Of a stretch of DNA of 64,000 nt, positions 1 through 8,371 are shown piece by piece. Source of the DNA: Hydrogenovibrio marinus (GTDB lineage: Bacteria; Pseudomonadota; Gammaproteobacteria; Thiomicrospirales; Thiomicrospiraceae). Numbering within the stretch: position 1 is the first letter of the stretch; every line of letters begins with the position of its first letter. Under the pieces are notes generated by a model, which saw only the letters and a program-made list of their open reading frames with translations, was not told where the DNA came from and ran no database searches. A program made the translations under genes and the position numbers. The stretch spans positions 2,294,001 to 2,358,000 of the forward strand of contig NZ_AP020335.1 in NCBI RefSeq assembly GCF_013340845.1. The letters run 5' to 3'.

Positions 1-1188
1 CAACCCGTACAAAACCATTGTGAAACACTGGGGGAGCGCTTCCGTTTCTTCCATGTCTCGCCGCTTGCGGGCTATAAAGCCGGCGCGCTGAATTTCGCCC
101 TCAGACACACTCATGCGGACGCACAAGCCATTGCCGTTATCGACAGTGACTATAAGGTCAAACCCGGCTGGCTCAAGCAGATGGCCGTGCATTTCGACGA
201 CCCGGAAATCGCCATCGTCCAATCTCCTCAAGACTATCGTGACTTTGACCAAAACGCCTTCAAAGCGATGTGCTACGCGGAATACAAAGGCTTTTTCCAT
301 ATCGGCATGATTACGCGAAACGAGCGCAATGCCATCATCCAACACGGCACCATGACCATTGTGCGCCGCAGTGTGTTGGAAGAAGTCGGTGGCTGGGGTG
401 AAAGCACCATCACCGAAGATGCCGAACTCGGCTTGAAGATATTTGAGCACGGCTACCAAGCCGCTTATGAACCTACCAGCTATGGACAAGGCTTGATGCC
501 CGACACCTTTGTCGACTACAAAAAGCAGCGCTATCGCTGGGCGTATGGTGCCATGCAAATCCTACGGGAACATGCTGGGGCGCTCTTCCTCAACAAAACA
601 CATTTGAATCTGGGACAGCGCTATCACTTTATTGCCGGATGGCTGCCTTGGATTGCTGACGGTTTTAATTTCGTATTCACCCTGCTCGCCATTGCCTGGT
701 CGATATTGATGATTAGCGACCCTGTGCGCTTCAACGCCCCCAGCATGCTCGTTTCTGCGGTGCCGATTCTGTTTTTCATCTTCAAGCTGTCGAAAATGCT
801 GATTCTCTACCGAACGCGCATGCATGCCGGATTCAGCACTGCCGTGGCGGCTGCTATCGCCGGATTGTCACTCTCCCACACCATTGCAAAAGCGGTACTC
901 TATGGTCTGTTTGTAGGGCGACAAATGCCTTTTTTGCGCACGCCAAAGCAAGCCAACGTTGCCCCTATCGCTCAGGCTTTGCGAAATGTTGCACAAGAAG
1001 CAATACTCTTCACATTCCTCGCTCTTCTGCTTATCGGCATTAGCTGGCATGTTGGTTTCCGCTCAGTGGAAACCTTGGTCTGGTGTATTGTGCTGGTGGT
1101 GCAGATGGTGCCCTATGTGTCTGCGGTGATTTTTTCGACTATCAGTGTTCTTCCGAACTCTTCGGCGAAGTGGTTGCAGTTCAAGTGA
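1..1188 (+). CDS. Processive family 2 glycosyltransferase (5' end outside window)
   Basis: Partial gene: the frame is open from base 1, so the true start lies upstream. About 395 residues are visible. The visible part has AGYKAGALNFAL near the start, a DSD metal/nucleotide-sugar motif about residue 46-48 and QRYRW about residue 175-180. These are the hallmarks of cellulose-synthase-like GT2 enzymes that polymerise and export a sugar chain. The C-terminal 200 residues hold several hydrophobic segments, consistent with a membrane channel. It presumably makes an exopolysaccharide from a UDP-sugar at the inner membrane. The polymer cannot be deduced because the neighbours to the left are missing and gpmA on the right is unrelated and convergent. 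Confidence 0.8.
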   Translation, partial: QPVQNHCETLGERFRFFHVSPLAGYKAGALNFALRHTHADAQAIAVIDSDYKVKPGWLKQMAVHFDDPEIAIVQSPQDYRDFDQNAFKAMCYAEYKGFFHIGMITRNERNAIIQHGTMTIVRRSVLEEVGGWGESTITEDAELGLKIFEHGYQAAYEPTSYGQGLMPDTFVDYKKQRYRWAYGAMQILREHAGALFLNKTHLNLGQRYHFIAGWLPWIADGFNFVFTLLAIAWSILMISDPVRFNAPSMLVSAVPILFFIFKLSKMLILYRTRMHAGFSTAVAAAIAGLSLSHTIAKAVLYGLFVGRQMPFLRTPKQANVAPIAQALRNVAQEAILFTFLALLLIGISWHVGFRSVETLVWCIVLVVQMVPYVSAVIFSTISVLPNSSAKWLQFK

Positions 1189-1210
1189 TGTCTATCACGC
1201 TTATAGACTT

Positions 1211-1230
1211 ACCCCAACCTGGTAGATTTT
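1211..1230 (+). repeat. Dispersed repeat copy 1 (ACCCCAACCTGG(T/C)AGATTTT family)
   Basis: Exact match to ACCCCAACCTGGTAGATTTT in the gap between the glycosyltransferase and gpmA. On the gpmA coding strand it reads AAAATCTACC... downstream of the gpmA stop. Confidence 0.85.
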
Positions 1231-1249
1231 AGCGATTATTCTGGCAGTT

Positions 1250-1930
1250 TTAAGCCAATGCTCTTTTGTGTAATTTGTTATCCGCCCACTCATACAACAA
1301 TGGCGTGCCGGTAGGAATCTCCAACTCAAGCACCTGATCTTTCGACAGGTTTTCAATCAACATCACGATTGAGCGTAAACTATTGCCATGCGCCGACACC
1401 AACACGTTTTTGCCCTCCGTCAGCAAAGGCATCACGCTCTCCACAAAAAAAGGAATGGTGCGTTCCGACGTGTCCTTTAAACTCTCGCCATTCGGTGGCG
1501 GCACATCATAACTTCTGCGCCAGATATGCACCTGCTCATCACCAAACTCTTCCATCACTTGCGCTTTATTGCGTCCTTGCAACTCACCGTAGTAGCGCTC
1601 GTTCAAATGCCAGTTGTGATAAATCGGCAAGATATTCGCCAGCGTTTCCTCGCTGTAAATGCCGGTTTTGTCTTTCATTTCCGAGTCGTCATGCAACACC
1701 ACCGGCGTTTTCTGGCTATGGGATTGCACAAGAGCAATCATCGCCGTTTCCATCGCGCGAATCTGCATGGAACTGAACACCACATCAAACGCAATATCCG
1801 CGATTTGTTTCCCGGCGGCTTCCGCCTCCTTAATGCCGTTTTGCGACAAAGGCACATCCACCCAACCGGTAAAGATATTCTTCAAATTCCACACAGATTC
1901 CCCATGTCGCAATAAAACCAGCTTTGACAT
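1250..1930 (-). CDS. gpmA: 2,3-bisphosphoglycerate-dependent phosphoglycerate mutase
   Basis: 226 residues. It interconverts 3- and 2-phosphoglycerate in cytosolic glycolysis and gluconeogenesis. The phosphoacceptor motif LLRHGES is at residues 6-12, followed by GELQGRNKAQ and the second catalytic histidine in SAHGNSLR. The ATG at 1930 is chosen over the GTG one codon upstream because an AGAGG ribosome site lies 6 bases before it. The length is close to the short (about 230-residue) dPGM form rather than the 250-residue E. coli enzyme. It lies downstream of metE in the same direction, with a hairpin between them, so it is probably transcribed separately. Confidence 0.93.
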   Translation of the reverse strand: MSKLVLLRHGESVWNLKNIFTGWVDVPLSQNGIKEAEAAGKQIADIAFDVVFSSMQIRAMETAMIALVQSHSQKTPVVLHDDSEMKDKTGIYSEETLANILPIYHNWHLNERYYGELQGRNKAQVMEEFGDEQVHIWRRSYDVPPPNGESLKDTSERTIPFFVESVMPLLTEGKNVLVSAHGNSLRSIVMLIENLSKDQVLELEIPTGTPLLYEWADNKLHKRALA

Positions 1931-2030
1931 CACGCACCTCTAACAAAGGAAGATAAAGTTTTATCATAATGATTTTGATGCGCTTTTTGTATGAAGTAAA
2001 TCGTAAGATTTAAAAGAGAGGCTTTTTGAG

Positions 2031-2061
2031 AAAACTGCCAGACCCAACCTGGCAGTTTTTT
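2031..2061. terminator. Hairpin terminator formed with a dispersed-repeat copy
   Basis: Perfect 11-base inverted repeat AAAACTGCCAG / CTGGCAGTTTT with a 7-base loop ACCCAAC. It is flanked by T-runs on both strands, so it could terminate metE (minus) and also work in the other direction. The right arm and loop are repeat copy 2 in a variant with GCAGTTTT in place of GCAGATTTT. Confidence 0.75.
2042..2059 (+). repeat. Dispersed repeat copy 2 (variant)
   Basis: ACCCAACCTGGCAGTTTT, lacking one C and the A before the T-run. It is part of the hairpin at 2031-2061, just after the metE stop on the metE strand. Confidence 0.7.
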
Positions 2062-2077
2062 AAATATTTAAAATGAA

Positions 2078-4426
2078 CTAAGCGCTTTGAATTTTTTCTT
2101 CAAACTGCTTTTTAAGAATCTTCGCGGCTTCCACCATATTGACGAGCGCCGGTTCGGTTTCTTTCCAACCACGGGTTTTAAGTCCGCAATCGGGATTCAC
2201 CCAAAGTCTTTCCACTGGAATGTTTTTGGCAGCTTTTTGAATCAAATCCACCATCTGCTCAACCGTTGGAATATTCGGTGAATGGATGTCATAAACCCCC
2301 GGTCCGATTTCATTCGGATATTGAAAATCGACAAACGCATCCAGCAATTTCATCTGCGACTTAGAGGTTTCGATGGTAATGACATCGGCATCCATTTTCG
2401 CCACCGCTTGAATAATGTCATTGAACTCGGAATAACACATATGAGTATGGATTTGCGTGTCGTTCTGCACCCCGGAAGTCGTGAGGCGGAAGCTATTGAC
2501 CGCCCAATAGAGATAATCATCCCAATCGGATTTTTTCAATGGCAAGCCTTCGCGCAACGCGGCTTCGTCGATTTGAATCATGTGAATGCCAGCAGCTTCC
2601 AAATCCAACACTTCATCTCTCAACGCTAACGCGATTTGATTACAAGTGGTTTCACGGGTTTGATCGTTACGCACGAACGACCATTGCAACATCGTCACAG
2701 CCCCCGTCAACATACCTTTCATAATCTTGTCGGTCTGGCTTTGCGCATAGGTTGACCAGTTGACGGTCATCGGCAACGGGCGCGACACGTCCCCGAAAAT
2801 AATCGGCGGTTTGACGCAACGCGAACCATAGGACTGCACCCAACCGAATTGCGTAAAGGCATAGCCATCCAACTGCTCGCCAAAGTATTCGACCATGTCG
2901 TTGCGCTCCGGTTCGCCATGCACAAAGACATCAATACCGATGCGTTCCTGACGCTCGCAAACATCGCGAATCTCCGCCTGCATGGCTTCAATATATTCCA
3001 ACTCGTCAATCTCGCCATTTTTGAATCTGCGTCTGGCTTGGCGAATTTCCTGCGTCTGCGGGAAAGAACCAATGGTGGTGGTCGGGAACAATGGCAAATC
3101 AAATCTGGCAACTTGCAGAATCGCTCTAACGGCATAGGGTTCATCTCGCGTCAGCGGAATATCATCCAGCTTGGCTAAACGGGCTTGTACTTGCTCATTG
3201 TGAATCAGCTTGGAGTTTGCTTTTGCTGCCAATACTTGTCGATTGTCTTCTAGCGATTTTTTATCTGCCTTGTCATGCAACGCATCGTTCAGTAGTTTGA
3301 TTTCACCCAATTTTTGTTTGGCGAATGACAGGTAATTTTTCAACTCGGGATTCAGCTTAGTTTCCACTTCCAAATTGACCGGCACATGCAACAACGAACA
3401 ACTTGGTGCAATCCACAGGTTGTCGCCGAACTTAGCTTTGGCCTCTTGCAGCTGTTCAATGGCATCATTGATATCGGCTTTCCAGATATTGCGCCCGTCC
3501 ACCAAACCGATGGACAAAACTTTACCTGCGGGATATTGCTCAATCACTTCATCCAATTGTTTCGCGCCACGCAAACCGTCATAGTGCAACCCAGCAACGG
3601 GAAGCTGACATGCTAAACCAAGATTGTCACCCAGCGTTTCAAAGTAGGTAGCTAAAAGCAGTTTGGCTGGAGATTGCGCCAGCGTTTGATAGGCTTCTTT
3701 AAAGGCGTTTTGCCACTCAGCTTCTAGCTCCAGTACCAGAATCGGCTCGTCGATTTGCACCCACTCGACGCCTTGCGTCGCCAAGCGTTGCAGTATTTGC
3801 GCATAGACCTCTAGCAATGCAGGCAAACGACTGAGTTTGGGAATCTCCGTGCCTTTGTTTTCAGCCAGATACAAATAGGTTACTGGGCCTACTAACACAG
3901 GCTTGAAATCGATATTCGATGCATCCTGTTTTAAGACCAGCGCCTCCGCAACTTCATCAAACAAGCGTGTGTCGGTGATGGTGAATTCGGTATCGTCTTC
4001 CAACTCAGGCACGATGTAATGGTAGTTGGTGTCGAACCACTTTTTCATCGCGCCGGCATAATCCGCTTTGGACTCACAAGTATCATGACCATGACCAGCA
4101 CAACAGCCGTGTCCGTCATCGGAAGGCGCACGGCCGCGAGCCATGCGAAAAGCCACTTCCACATCAAAATTTTCTTGGCGGAAACGCTTGGGAATCACGC
4201 CCAACAGCGTGCTCATGTTCAATACCTGATCGTAGTAAGCGAAATCATTAACCGGAATCAACTCCACCCCCGCTTTGATTTGCGTTTGAAAATTCTGATA
4301 GCGAATTTCTCTGGCTTGCGCCTCCAATTCCTGCAAACTCTTTTCGCCTTTCCAATAGGCTTCGAGCGTGAACTTCAATTCTCGAAAGTCGCCAATGCGA
4401 GGGTAGCCAAGATTATGTAGTGCCAT
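2078..4426 (-). CDS. metE: Cobalamin-independent methionine synthase
   Basis: 782 residues. It transfers the methyl group from methyltetrahydropteroyl-triglutamate to homocysteine without B12, in the cytosol. Zn/homocysteine ligands are visible in THMCYSE and in the C-terminal NPDCGLKTR. The N-terminal half carries the pteridine-binding repeat. An AGGAG 9 bases before the ATG supports the start. Oddly, the loop after FRMARGRAP contains a Cys/His-rich insert, [12 protein letters not shown] (about residues 105-116), which I do not recall in E. coli MetE. The gene is divergent from metR and is expected to be MetR-activated under homocysteine control. Confidence 0.97.
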   Translation of the reverse strand: MALHNLGYPRIGDFRELKFTLEAYWKGEKSLQELEAQAREIRYQNFQTQIKAGVELIPVNDFAYYDQVLNMSTLLGVIPKRFRQENFDVEVAFRMARGRAPSDDGHGCCAGHGHDTCESKADYAGAMKKWFDTNYHYIVPELEDDTEFTITDTRLFDEVAEALVLKQDASNIDFKPVLVGPVTYLYLAENKGTEIPKLSRLPALLEVYAQILQRLATQGVEWVQIDEPILVLELEAEWQNAFKEAYQTLAQSPAKLLLATYFETLGDNLGLACQLPVAGLHYDGLRGAKQLDEVIEQYPAGKVLSIGLVDGRNIWKADINDAIEQLQEAKAKFGDNLWIAPSCSLLHVPVNLEVETKLNPELKNYLSFAKQKLGEIKLLNDALHDKADKKSLEDNRQVLAAKANSKLIHNEQVQARLAKLDDIPLTRDEPYAVRAILQVARFDLPLFPTTTIGSFPQTQEIRQARRRFKNGEIDELEYIEAMQAEIRDVCERQERIGIDVFVHGEPERNDMVEYFGEQLDGYAFTQFGWVQSYGSRCVKPPIIFGDVSRPLPMTVNWSTYAQSQTDKIMKGMLTGAVTMLQWSFVRNDQTRETTCNQIALALRDEVLDLEAAGIHMIQIDEAALREGLPLKKSDWDDYLYWAVNSFRLTTSGVQNDTQIHTHMCYSEFNDIIQAVAKMDADVITIETSKSQMKLLDAFVDFQYPNEIGPGVYDIHSPNIPTVEQMVDLIQKAAKNIPVERLWVNPDCGLKTRGWKETEPALVNMVEAAKILKKQFEEKIQSA

Positions 4427-4488
4427 GATGTCAGTCTCCTTAAATGGTTTGCTTGATGCACAACTCGCATATTAGGACTGGATAAACA

Positions 4489-4501
4489 TGAAAACAAACG
4501 A
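4489..4501. promoter_or_regulatory. Possible second, degenerate MetR half-site
   Basis: AACATGAAAACAAACGA just upstream of the perfect box repeats its left half (AACATGAAAA) but lacks the TTCA arm. Tandem MetR sites are common between metE and metR, so this may be the weaker one. Confidence 0.35.
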
Positions 4502-4519
4502 ATAAAATTCACACAAACA

Positions 4520-4532
4520 TGAAAATAATTCA
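4520..4532. promoter_or_regulatory. MetR binding box
   Basis: TGAAAATAATTCA matches the MetR consensus TGAA-N5-TTCA exactly. It lies 11 bases before the metR start and 94 bases before metE in the divergent intergenic region. It is expected to mediate metR autorepression and homocysteine-dependent metE activation. Confidence 0.75.
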
Positions 4533-4543
4533 TAATAATTATT

Positions 4544-5455
4544 ATGTTAGAAATCAAACACCTCAAAACCATCCTGTCGCTGGCGGAAACTCACTCAGTC
4601 AACATCAGCGCACAGCAGTTGCACATGACGCAATCTGCACTGTCGCATCAAATAAAACTGTTGGAATCCCAACTGGGACAAAACCTGTTTGAGCGAAAAT
4701 CGAATCCGATTCGTTTTACTCCAGCTGGCGAAACCCTGTTGGCTTGTGCCAAAGAAGTGCTGCCGAAAATCCAACATACCGAGCAAGTACTAACGGCGAT
4801 GGAACAGGGCAATCTTGGGCGGTTATTGATTGGTGTGGACTGCCACACTTGTTTTGACTGGTTATTGCCTTTGGTGCAAAGCTATCAAGAGAAATGGCAA
4901 GGCGTGGACTTGGATATTCTGAATGTGTTCGGCAACAACTCTGGGCACAATGGTGAGGTAACCCTTGCCAAGCTGGACAAGCAGGAACTGGATTTGGTCA
5001 TTACATCCGACCCTGAGCCCAGTGCAGATAGAGTTTTCACGCCGCTGTTCAGTTATGAACAGGTTTGTGTATTTCCCCCACAACACACTTTTGCACAAAA
5101 GGCTGTTTTGCTGCCGGAAGATTTCAAAGATCAGACCTTGATTGTGTACCCGGTAGACAAACAAAAGCTCGATATTTTTCGCCGATTCTTAAACCCAGCC
5201 AGCATCAATCCTGCTGAGATTCGTCATTCACAACTCACGGTAATGATGTTGCAAAATGTCGCTTTGAATCGCGGTGTGTGCATCCTACCGAAGTGGTTGA
5301 TAAAAACCCTGCCGGAGTTCAGCCACTTACCGACCAAACCGCTTGGCAAGGACGGATTGTGGTCCACGCTTTACGCGGCTAACCGCCGCTCAGAACAAAG
5401 GCTGCCTTATATAGAAGACTTTATTCACCTAATTGCGGATAATATGAATCCATAA
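4544..5455 (+). CDS. metR: LysR-family methionine regulator
   Basis: 303 residues, standard LysR length. An N-terminal winged HTH (about residues 1-60, with TQSALSHQIKLLESQLG typical of LTTRs) is followed by an effector-binding domain expected to sense homocysteine. Identity as MetR rests on the LTTR fold, divergent pairing with metE and the perfect TGAA-N5-TTCA box in the shared promoter. No Shine-Dalgarno is visible before the ATG and the MetR box nearly abuts it, so translation may be weak or from a short leader. rsmJ follows 31 bases downstream on the same strand. Confidence 0.92.
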   Translation: MLEIKHLKTILSLAETHSVNISAQQLHMTQSALSHQIKLLESQLGQNLFERKSNPIRFTPAGETLLACAKEVLPKIQHTEQVLTAMEQGNLGRLLIGVDCHTCFDWLLPLVQSYQEKWQGVDLDILNVFGNNSGHNGEVTLAKLDKQELDLVITSDPEPSADRVFTPLFSYEQVCVFPPQHTFAQKAVLLPEDFKDQTLIVYPVDKQKLDIFRRFLNPASINPAEIRHSQLTVMMLQNVALNRGVCILPKWLIKTLPEFSHLPTKPLGKDGLWSTLYAANRRSEQRLPYIEDFIHLIADNMNP

Positions 5456-5486
5456 ATTATGAACCTTTAATTTTCGAATCCTTTAG

Positions 5487-6359
5487 ATGAAAGCCACTCT
5501 TGCCCTCATAACAGAATCAGACACGCAATTGAACGATGCACTTTTGGCGCTGACACCAACGCTTGAACTACCATCCGTTGCGCGTGAGCAGGCGTTGAAG
5601 AAGCAGACCAATATCAGCGACTATGATTTTCTGTTGGGCTGGTTGTATCCCGAAGATGAACTGCTCCCCCCCAACCTGGCACTTTTTTCCAAAACCACCG
5701 GGCCGGTTTTCATCGACTTCCTTGGGGGCAAAAAAAACCATCGTCGCCAATTCGGTGGTGGTAAAGGACAACCGCTTGCCAGAGCTGTGGGAATAGCATC
5801 CGACTTTACCCCCAAAGTCATCGATGCGACCGCTGGCATGGGTGGAGATGCATTTGTGTTTGCCACTTTGGGCTGTGAAGTGTTGATGATAGAACGCTCC
5901 CCAATCGTCGCCGCTTTGCTGCAAGATGCATTGAATCGTGCGCACCTTGAACTGCAACTGGAAGCCGAAGGTAAAACCTATCGCTTCGACGATGATGAGC
6001 ACAGTTTCTTAACCGCGACCATCAGCCGAATGCAGTTGGTAAATGCGGATGCCGCCGACTATCTTAACCACACCAAACCAGAAGCGGACGCCATTTACCT
6101 CGACCCAATGTATCCGGAAAAGAAAAAGAAAGCGGCGACCAATAAAGAAATGACAGCACTACAGGGATTGGTCGGGCCAGATATCGACTCAAGTAAACTG
6201 CTTGAGGCAGCCATGACCGTTGCCAAAAAACGCGTAGCGGTCAAACGTCCCGCTAAGGCGGAACCAATTCAACTGGAAAGCGGCAAAAAACCGTCTGCCA
6301 GTATTCAAAGCCCAAACACTCGTTATGACCTCTATGTGGTCGCATCCACCCAATCTTGA
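5487..6359 (+). CDS. rsmJ: 16S rRNA (guanine-1516-N2) methyltransferase
   Basis: 290 residues. It methylates G1516 of 16S rRNA with SAM. The Rossmann motif DATAGMGGDAF is about residues 113-123, followed by an acidic ribose-binding stretch (EVLMIERSP) and the catalytic-type motif YLDPMYP with the RsmJ-specific lysine-rich KKKKA behind it. It is somewhat longer than E. coli RsmJ (250) because of a longer N-terminus. It is 31 bases downstream of metR. A degenerate copy of the dispersed repeat is embedded at 5669-5688, encoding PPNLALF. Confidence 0.9.
   Translation: MKATLALITESDTQLNDALLALTPTLELPSVAREQALKKQTNISDYDFLLGWLYPEDELLPPNLALFSKTTGPVFIDFLGGKKNHRRQFGGGKGQPLARAVGIASDFTPKVIDATAGMGGDAFVFATLGCEVLMIERSPIVAALLQDALNRAHLELQLEAEGKTYRFDDDEHSFLTATISRMQLVNADAADYLNHTKPEADAIYLDPMYPEKKKKAATNKEMTALQGLVGPDIDSSKLLEAAMTVAKKRVAVKRPAKAEPIQLESGKKPSASIQSPNTRYDLYVVASTQS
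5669..5688 (+). repeat. Dispersed repeat, degenerate copy inside rsmJ
   Basis: CCCCAACCTGGCACTTTTTT keeps the CCCCAACCTGGCA core but ends ACTTTTTT instead of AGATTTT. It may be chance or a decayed or new copy in coding sequence. Confidence 0.35.
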
Positions 6360-6683
6360 GCGTTCAGCGCCTACTTAGTTGATTAGGCTAAGTAAAACCC
6401 TTTTATTTTCTTGTACTTATTAGTAAATCTACTTGCCATAATACAAATAATTTATAACTAATATTACAACAATCTTATATAAAAAACTTTTGTCACAAAA
6501 ACGTCATAAAGTCCTGTAAAATCAACCGTTTGAAAAATATTCCATAAAAGAGTTTTGTCCATTTTTAGGGCAAAACCGTTAAATATGACTCCCTTCGACC
6601 TTCCATACACTATTGAACCCTCTCTGTTCTACCCATAAAATTAAAAAGGTTGATGCAGATCAAAAAAACAATGGAGTTTTCCT
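6360..6683 (+). other. 324-base leader/promoter region of the CVGC membrane protein gene
   Basis: No plausible gene. It is very AT-rich. It holds a 9-base-pair hairpin at 6552-6576 (GTTTTGTCC, ATTTTTA loop, GGGCAAAAC) without a T-run, and the FNR-type box at 6650-6663. Confidence 0.5.
6650..6663. promoter_or_regulatory. FNR/ANR-type operator
   Basis: TTGATGCAGATCAA is a perfect TTGAT-N4-ATCAA dyad, the binding consensus of FNR-family oxygen regulators. It lies 20 bases before the ATG at 6684, overlapping the expected transcript leader. That suggests repression, or activation from a very short leader. Confidence 0.6.
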
Positions 6684-7472
6684 ATGTCTAAATTTTTTAA
6701 CGACATCTCAGACGTTGTCAAAAATCTTTGGTTCAGAGATACCAAAGAAGACGCTATTTATATTAATGATGTCGCTGTTCGTATCCGTGCCGGGATGCTT
6801 TTATTTATTTCTATTTATATGAGTTTCACACTTTGGAACGCTTTCTTCGTCTCTCACTGGGTAGTAGACGGTAACACTGCTATTGATAGCGGTGATATGG
6901 ATTGGGACAACAATATCATTTACAGCGTACATGCTATCAAGCGCGTGTATGACTGGACTTTCCAAACCTATTTGCTTTGGTATGGTTTATTTGAAATGTT
7001 GGCTGGTATGTCGACCATTACCGCACGTTTATCGCCAACCATCTATATTGCTTCGTTCCTAGCTAAGAGAACCGCTAAGCCAATCTGGAAGCCTTTGGCG
7101 CCTAAACGTTTTGCTTGGACAATTGGTGCGTCAATCATTGCAACGTGTTTGGTGTTCTTCAACCCTGATGTATTCGCAAACTGGGTCAATACCATTTTCC
7201 AACATGAAGTACTGCCAACGGATCGCCAATATATGTCTTACTACATTCCTTTATCTTTGGTTTGGGTATGTCTTGGCTTTATGTGGATGGAAGCGGTCAT
7301 GGGCTTCTGTGTAGGCTGTAAAGTACACGCTTTGTTGGTGAAAGTCGGCATTTTGAAAGACGAATGCGAAGCTTGTAACAACATCGACTGGGATGAGATT
7401 GCACGTAAAAACCAAGAACGCTTGGCGAAAGAAGCGGCGGCTCAACAGTCAACGGAGCAACACGCCTCTTAA
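6684..7472 (+). CDS. Multi-pass membrane protein with CVGC motif, DUF4395-like
   Basis: 262 residues with about four hydrophobic segments: near residues 30-55, 95-115, 150-170 and 190-215. The last ends in GFCVGCKVHALLVK, a CxxC-containing motif typical of DUF4395 proteins, whose function is unknown. A cytoplasmic CEAC pair and a charged tail follow. A GGAG site precedes the ATG. The perfect FNR-type box in front suggests oxygen-linked control, and the CxxC pairs suggest a redox or metal role. Both are inference. A strong terminator follows at 7504. Confidence 0.6.
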   Translation: MSKFFNDISDVVKNLWFRDTKEDAIYINDVAVRIRAGMLLFISIYMSFTLWNAFFVSHWVVDGNTAIDSGDMDWDNNIIYSVHAIKRVYDWTFQTYLLWYGLFEMLAGMSTITARLSPTIYIASFLAKRTAKPIWKPLAPKRFAWTIGASIIATCLVFFNPDVFANWVNTIFQHEVLPTDRQYMSYYIPLSLVWVCLGFMWMEAVMGFCVGCKVHALLVKVGILKDECEACNNIDWDEIARKNQERLAKEAAAQQSTEQHAS

Positions 7473-7503
7473 TCTCATTTCGTGACTTCAGGAAGAACTC
7501 ATT

Positions 7504-7528
7504 AAAAAACGGCAGGATGCCGTTTTTT
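7504..7528 (+). terminator. Intrinsic terminator
   Basis: Perfect 11-base inverted repeat AAAAAACGGCA / TGCCGTTTTTT with a 3-base loop, 31 bases after the stop of the upstream gene. It is also usable from the opposite strand for the HTH gene at 7570. Confidence 0.85.
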
Positions 7529-7551
7529 AATATCTGGCGTTTATTCAGCCA

Positions 7552-7571
7552 ACCCCAACCTGGTAGATTTT
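7552..7571 (+). repeat. Dispersed repeat copy 3, overlapping a stop codon
   Basis: ACCCCAACCTGGTAGATTTT, exact. The first bases of its T-run, read on the minus strand, belong to the TAA stop of the gene at 7570-7893. The 30 bases before it (TGCCGTTTTTTA...TATCTGGCGTTTA) recur before the copy at 11198. Confidence 0.85.
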
Positions 7572-7893
7572 ACTCGACAGGATCTTTTTTCTTGTCTTTG
7601 CCATCCGGTTTTTCGGATGACTTCTCTGTAGATTTGTCTGCCGTCTTCTTAGCGAAGCCAACGCCTTTTTTGGTTTTTGCCTTCAAGTCCAAAGACTCAA
7701 CCAACTCCCGGTAATCCACCTCCAAACGGTGAAACTCCGCAAAGCTTTTTGCGATGACGGCAATGGTATTCGGCACTTCTCCCTTTTTCTTGTAAGCCTG
7801 AAGGTTCTTATCACTGACTTTAATCAGACGACTGAACTTCGGCAGGGAAATGTCGGCATCCAACAATGTTTTTTTAAATTCGACAAACGTCAT
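7570..7893 (-). CDS. Small HTH-like protein with Lys-rich tail
   Basis: 107 residues from the ATG at 7893, chosen because GGAG lies 6 bases upstream. A 39-codon upstream extension is possible but has no ribosome site. Residues about 12-50 (LPKFSRLIKVSDKNLQAYKK then VPNTIAVIAKSFAEF) look like a Cro/CI-type helix-turn-helix. The last 35 residues are Lys/Asp/Ser-rich and probably disordered. It is divergent from the H1-like gene, with a 15-base palindrome between them, so it may regulate that promoter. The family is not recognised with confidence. Confidence 0.6.
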   Translation of the reverse strand: MTFVEFKKTLLDADISLPKFSRLIKVSDKNLQAYKKKGEVPNTIAVIAKSFAEFHRLEVDYRELVESLDLKAKTKKGVGFAKKTADKSTEKSSEKPDGKDKKKDPVE

Positions 7894-7992
7894 GGTTTGC
7901 TCCACGCAAAAATAAGCTGGCACATTATAGCGCCTTGAACCCGTCGCAAGAAATGCTAATGGTTTGACAAACACAATAAAGTCTGCATAATC

Positions 7993-8007
7993 GTAATAAC
8001 TTATTAC
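7993..8007. promoter_or_regulatory. Perfect 15-base palindrome in divergent promoter region
   Basis: GTAATAACTTATTAC lies 99 bases from the HTH gene start and 87 bases from the H1-like gene start. It is a candidate operator for either gene. No known regulator consensus is assigned. Confidence 0.4.
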
Positions 8008-8094
8008 CATTATATGTATTTATTGCTTAAAATAATCAAAAAAATGCATGGTCATAAGCACTCAAACTTTTCAAAACTCGTAAAGGAGTACATC

Positions 8095-8280
8095 ATGTCA
8101 AAAGCGCTTAAGAAAAAAGCCGTCAAAAAAGTCGCATCAAAAGTCAGCAAGAAAATGCTCTCTAAGAAAAAAGCGAAGTCAGTCGTGAAAAAAGTCGCTA
8201 AAGTCGTTATGAAGAAAAAGCCAAGCAGCAAGAAAAGTGCTCGTAAAGTGGCTAAGAAAGCGGTAAAACGTATCGCTTAA
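8095..8280 (+). CDS. Lysine/alanine-rich histone H1-like protein
   Basis: 61 residues, almost entirely Lys, Ala, Val, Ser and Arg in repeating KKAVKKVASKV-type blocks. This is the composition of bacterial H1-like nucleoid proteins that bind DNA non-specifically. The start at 8095 is set by AAAGGAG just upstream. The longer frame starting at 8014 has no ribosome site and a dissimilar N-terminus. It is followed by a hairpin at 8318-8346 and divergent from the HTH gene. A low-complexity basic protein of this kind cannot be given a firm function. Confidence 0.75.
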   Translation: MSKALKKKAVKKVASKVSKKMLSKKKAKSVVKKVAKVVMKKKPSSKKSARKVAKKAVKRIA

Positions 8281-8317
8281 TTCATCCGCGTCAACCGCGA
8301 ACCGCCTAGTGCGGCCT

Positions 8318-8346
8318 AAGATGCCTGAATGGTTTTCGGGCATCTT
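8318..8346. other. Hairpin between convergent genes
   Basis: AAGATGCC / GGCATCTT with a 13-base loop, without a long T-run. It lies between the H1-like gene and the convergent cyclase gene and may be a weak terminator or 3'-stabilising stem. Confidence 0.4.
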
Positions 8347-8371
8347 GCAATACCCTTATGAACAATCATCT

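Noticed and set aside
2282..2629. Open frame antisense to metE
   Set aside because: One of many long frames opposite a conserved gene; no ribosome site and no recognisable protein.
8014..8280. Longer 88-residue version of the H1-like protein
   Set aside because: No ribosome site at 8014, whereas AAAGGAG precedes the ATG at 8095.
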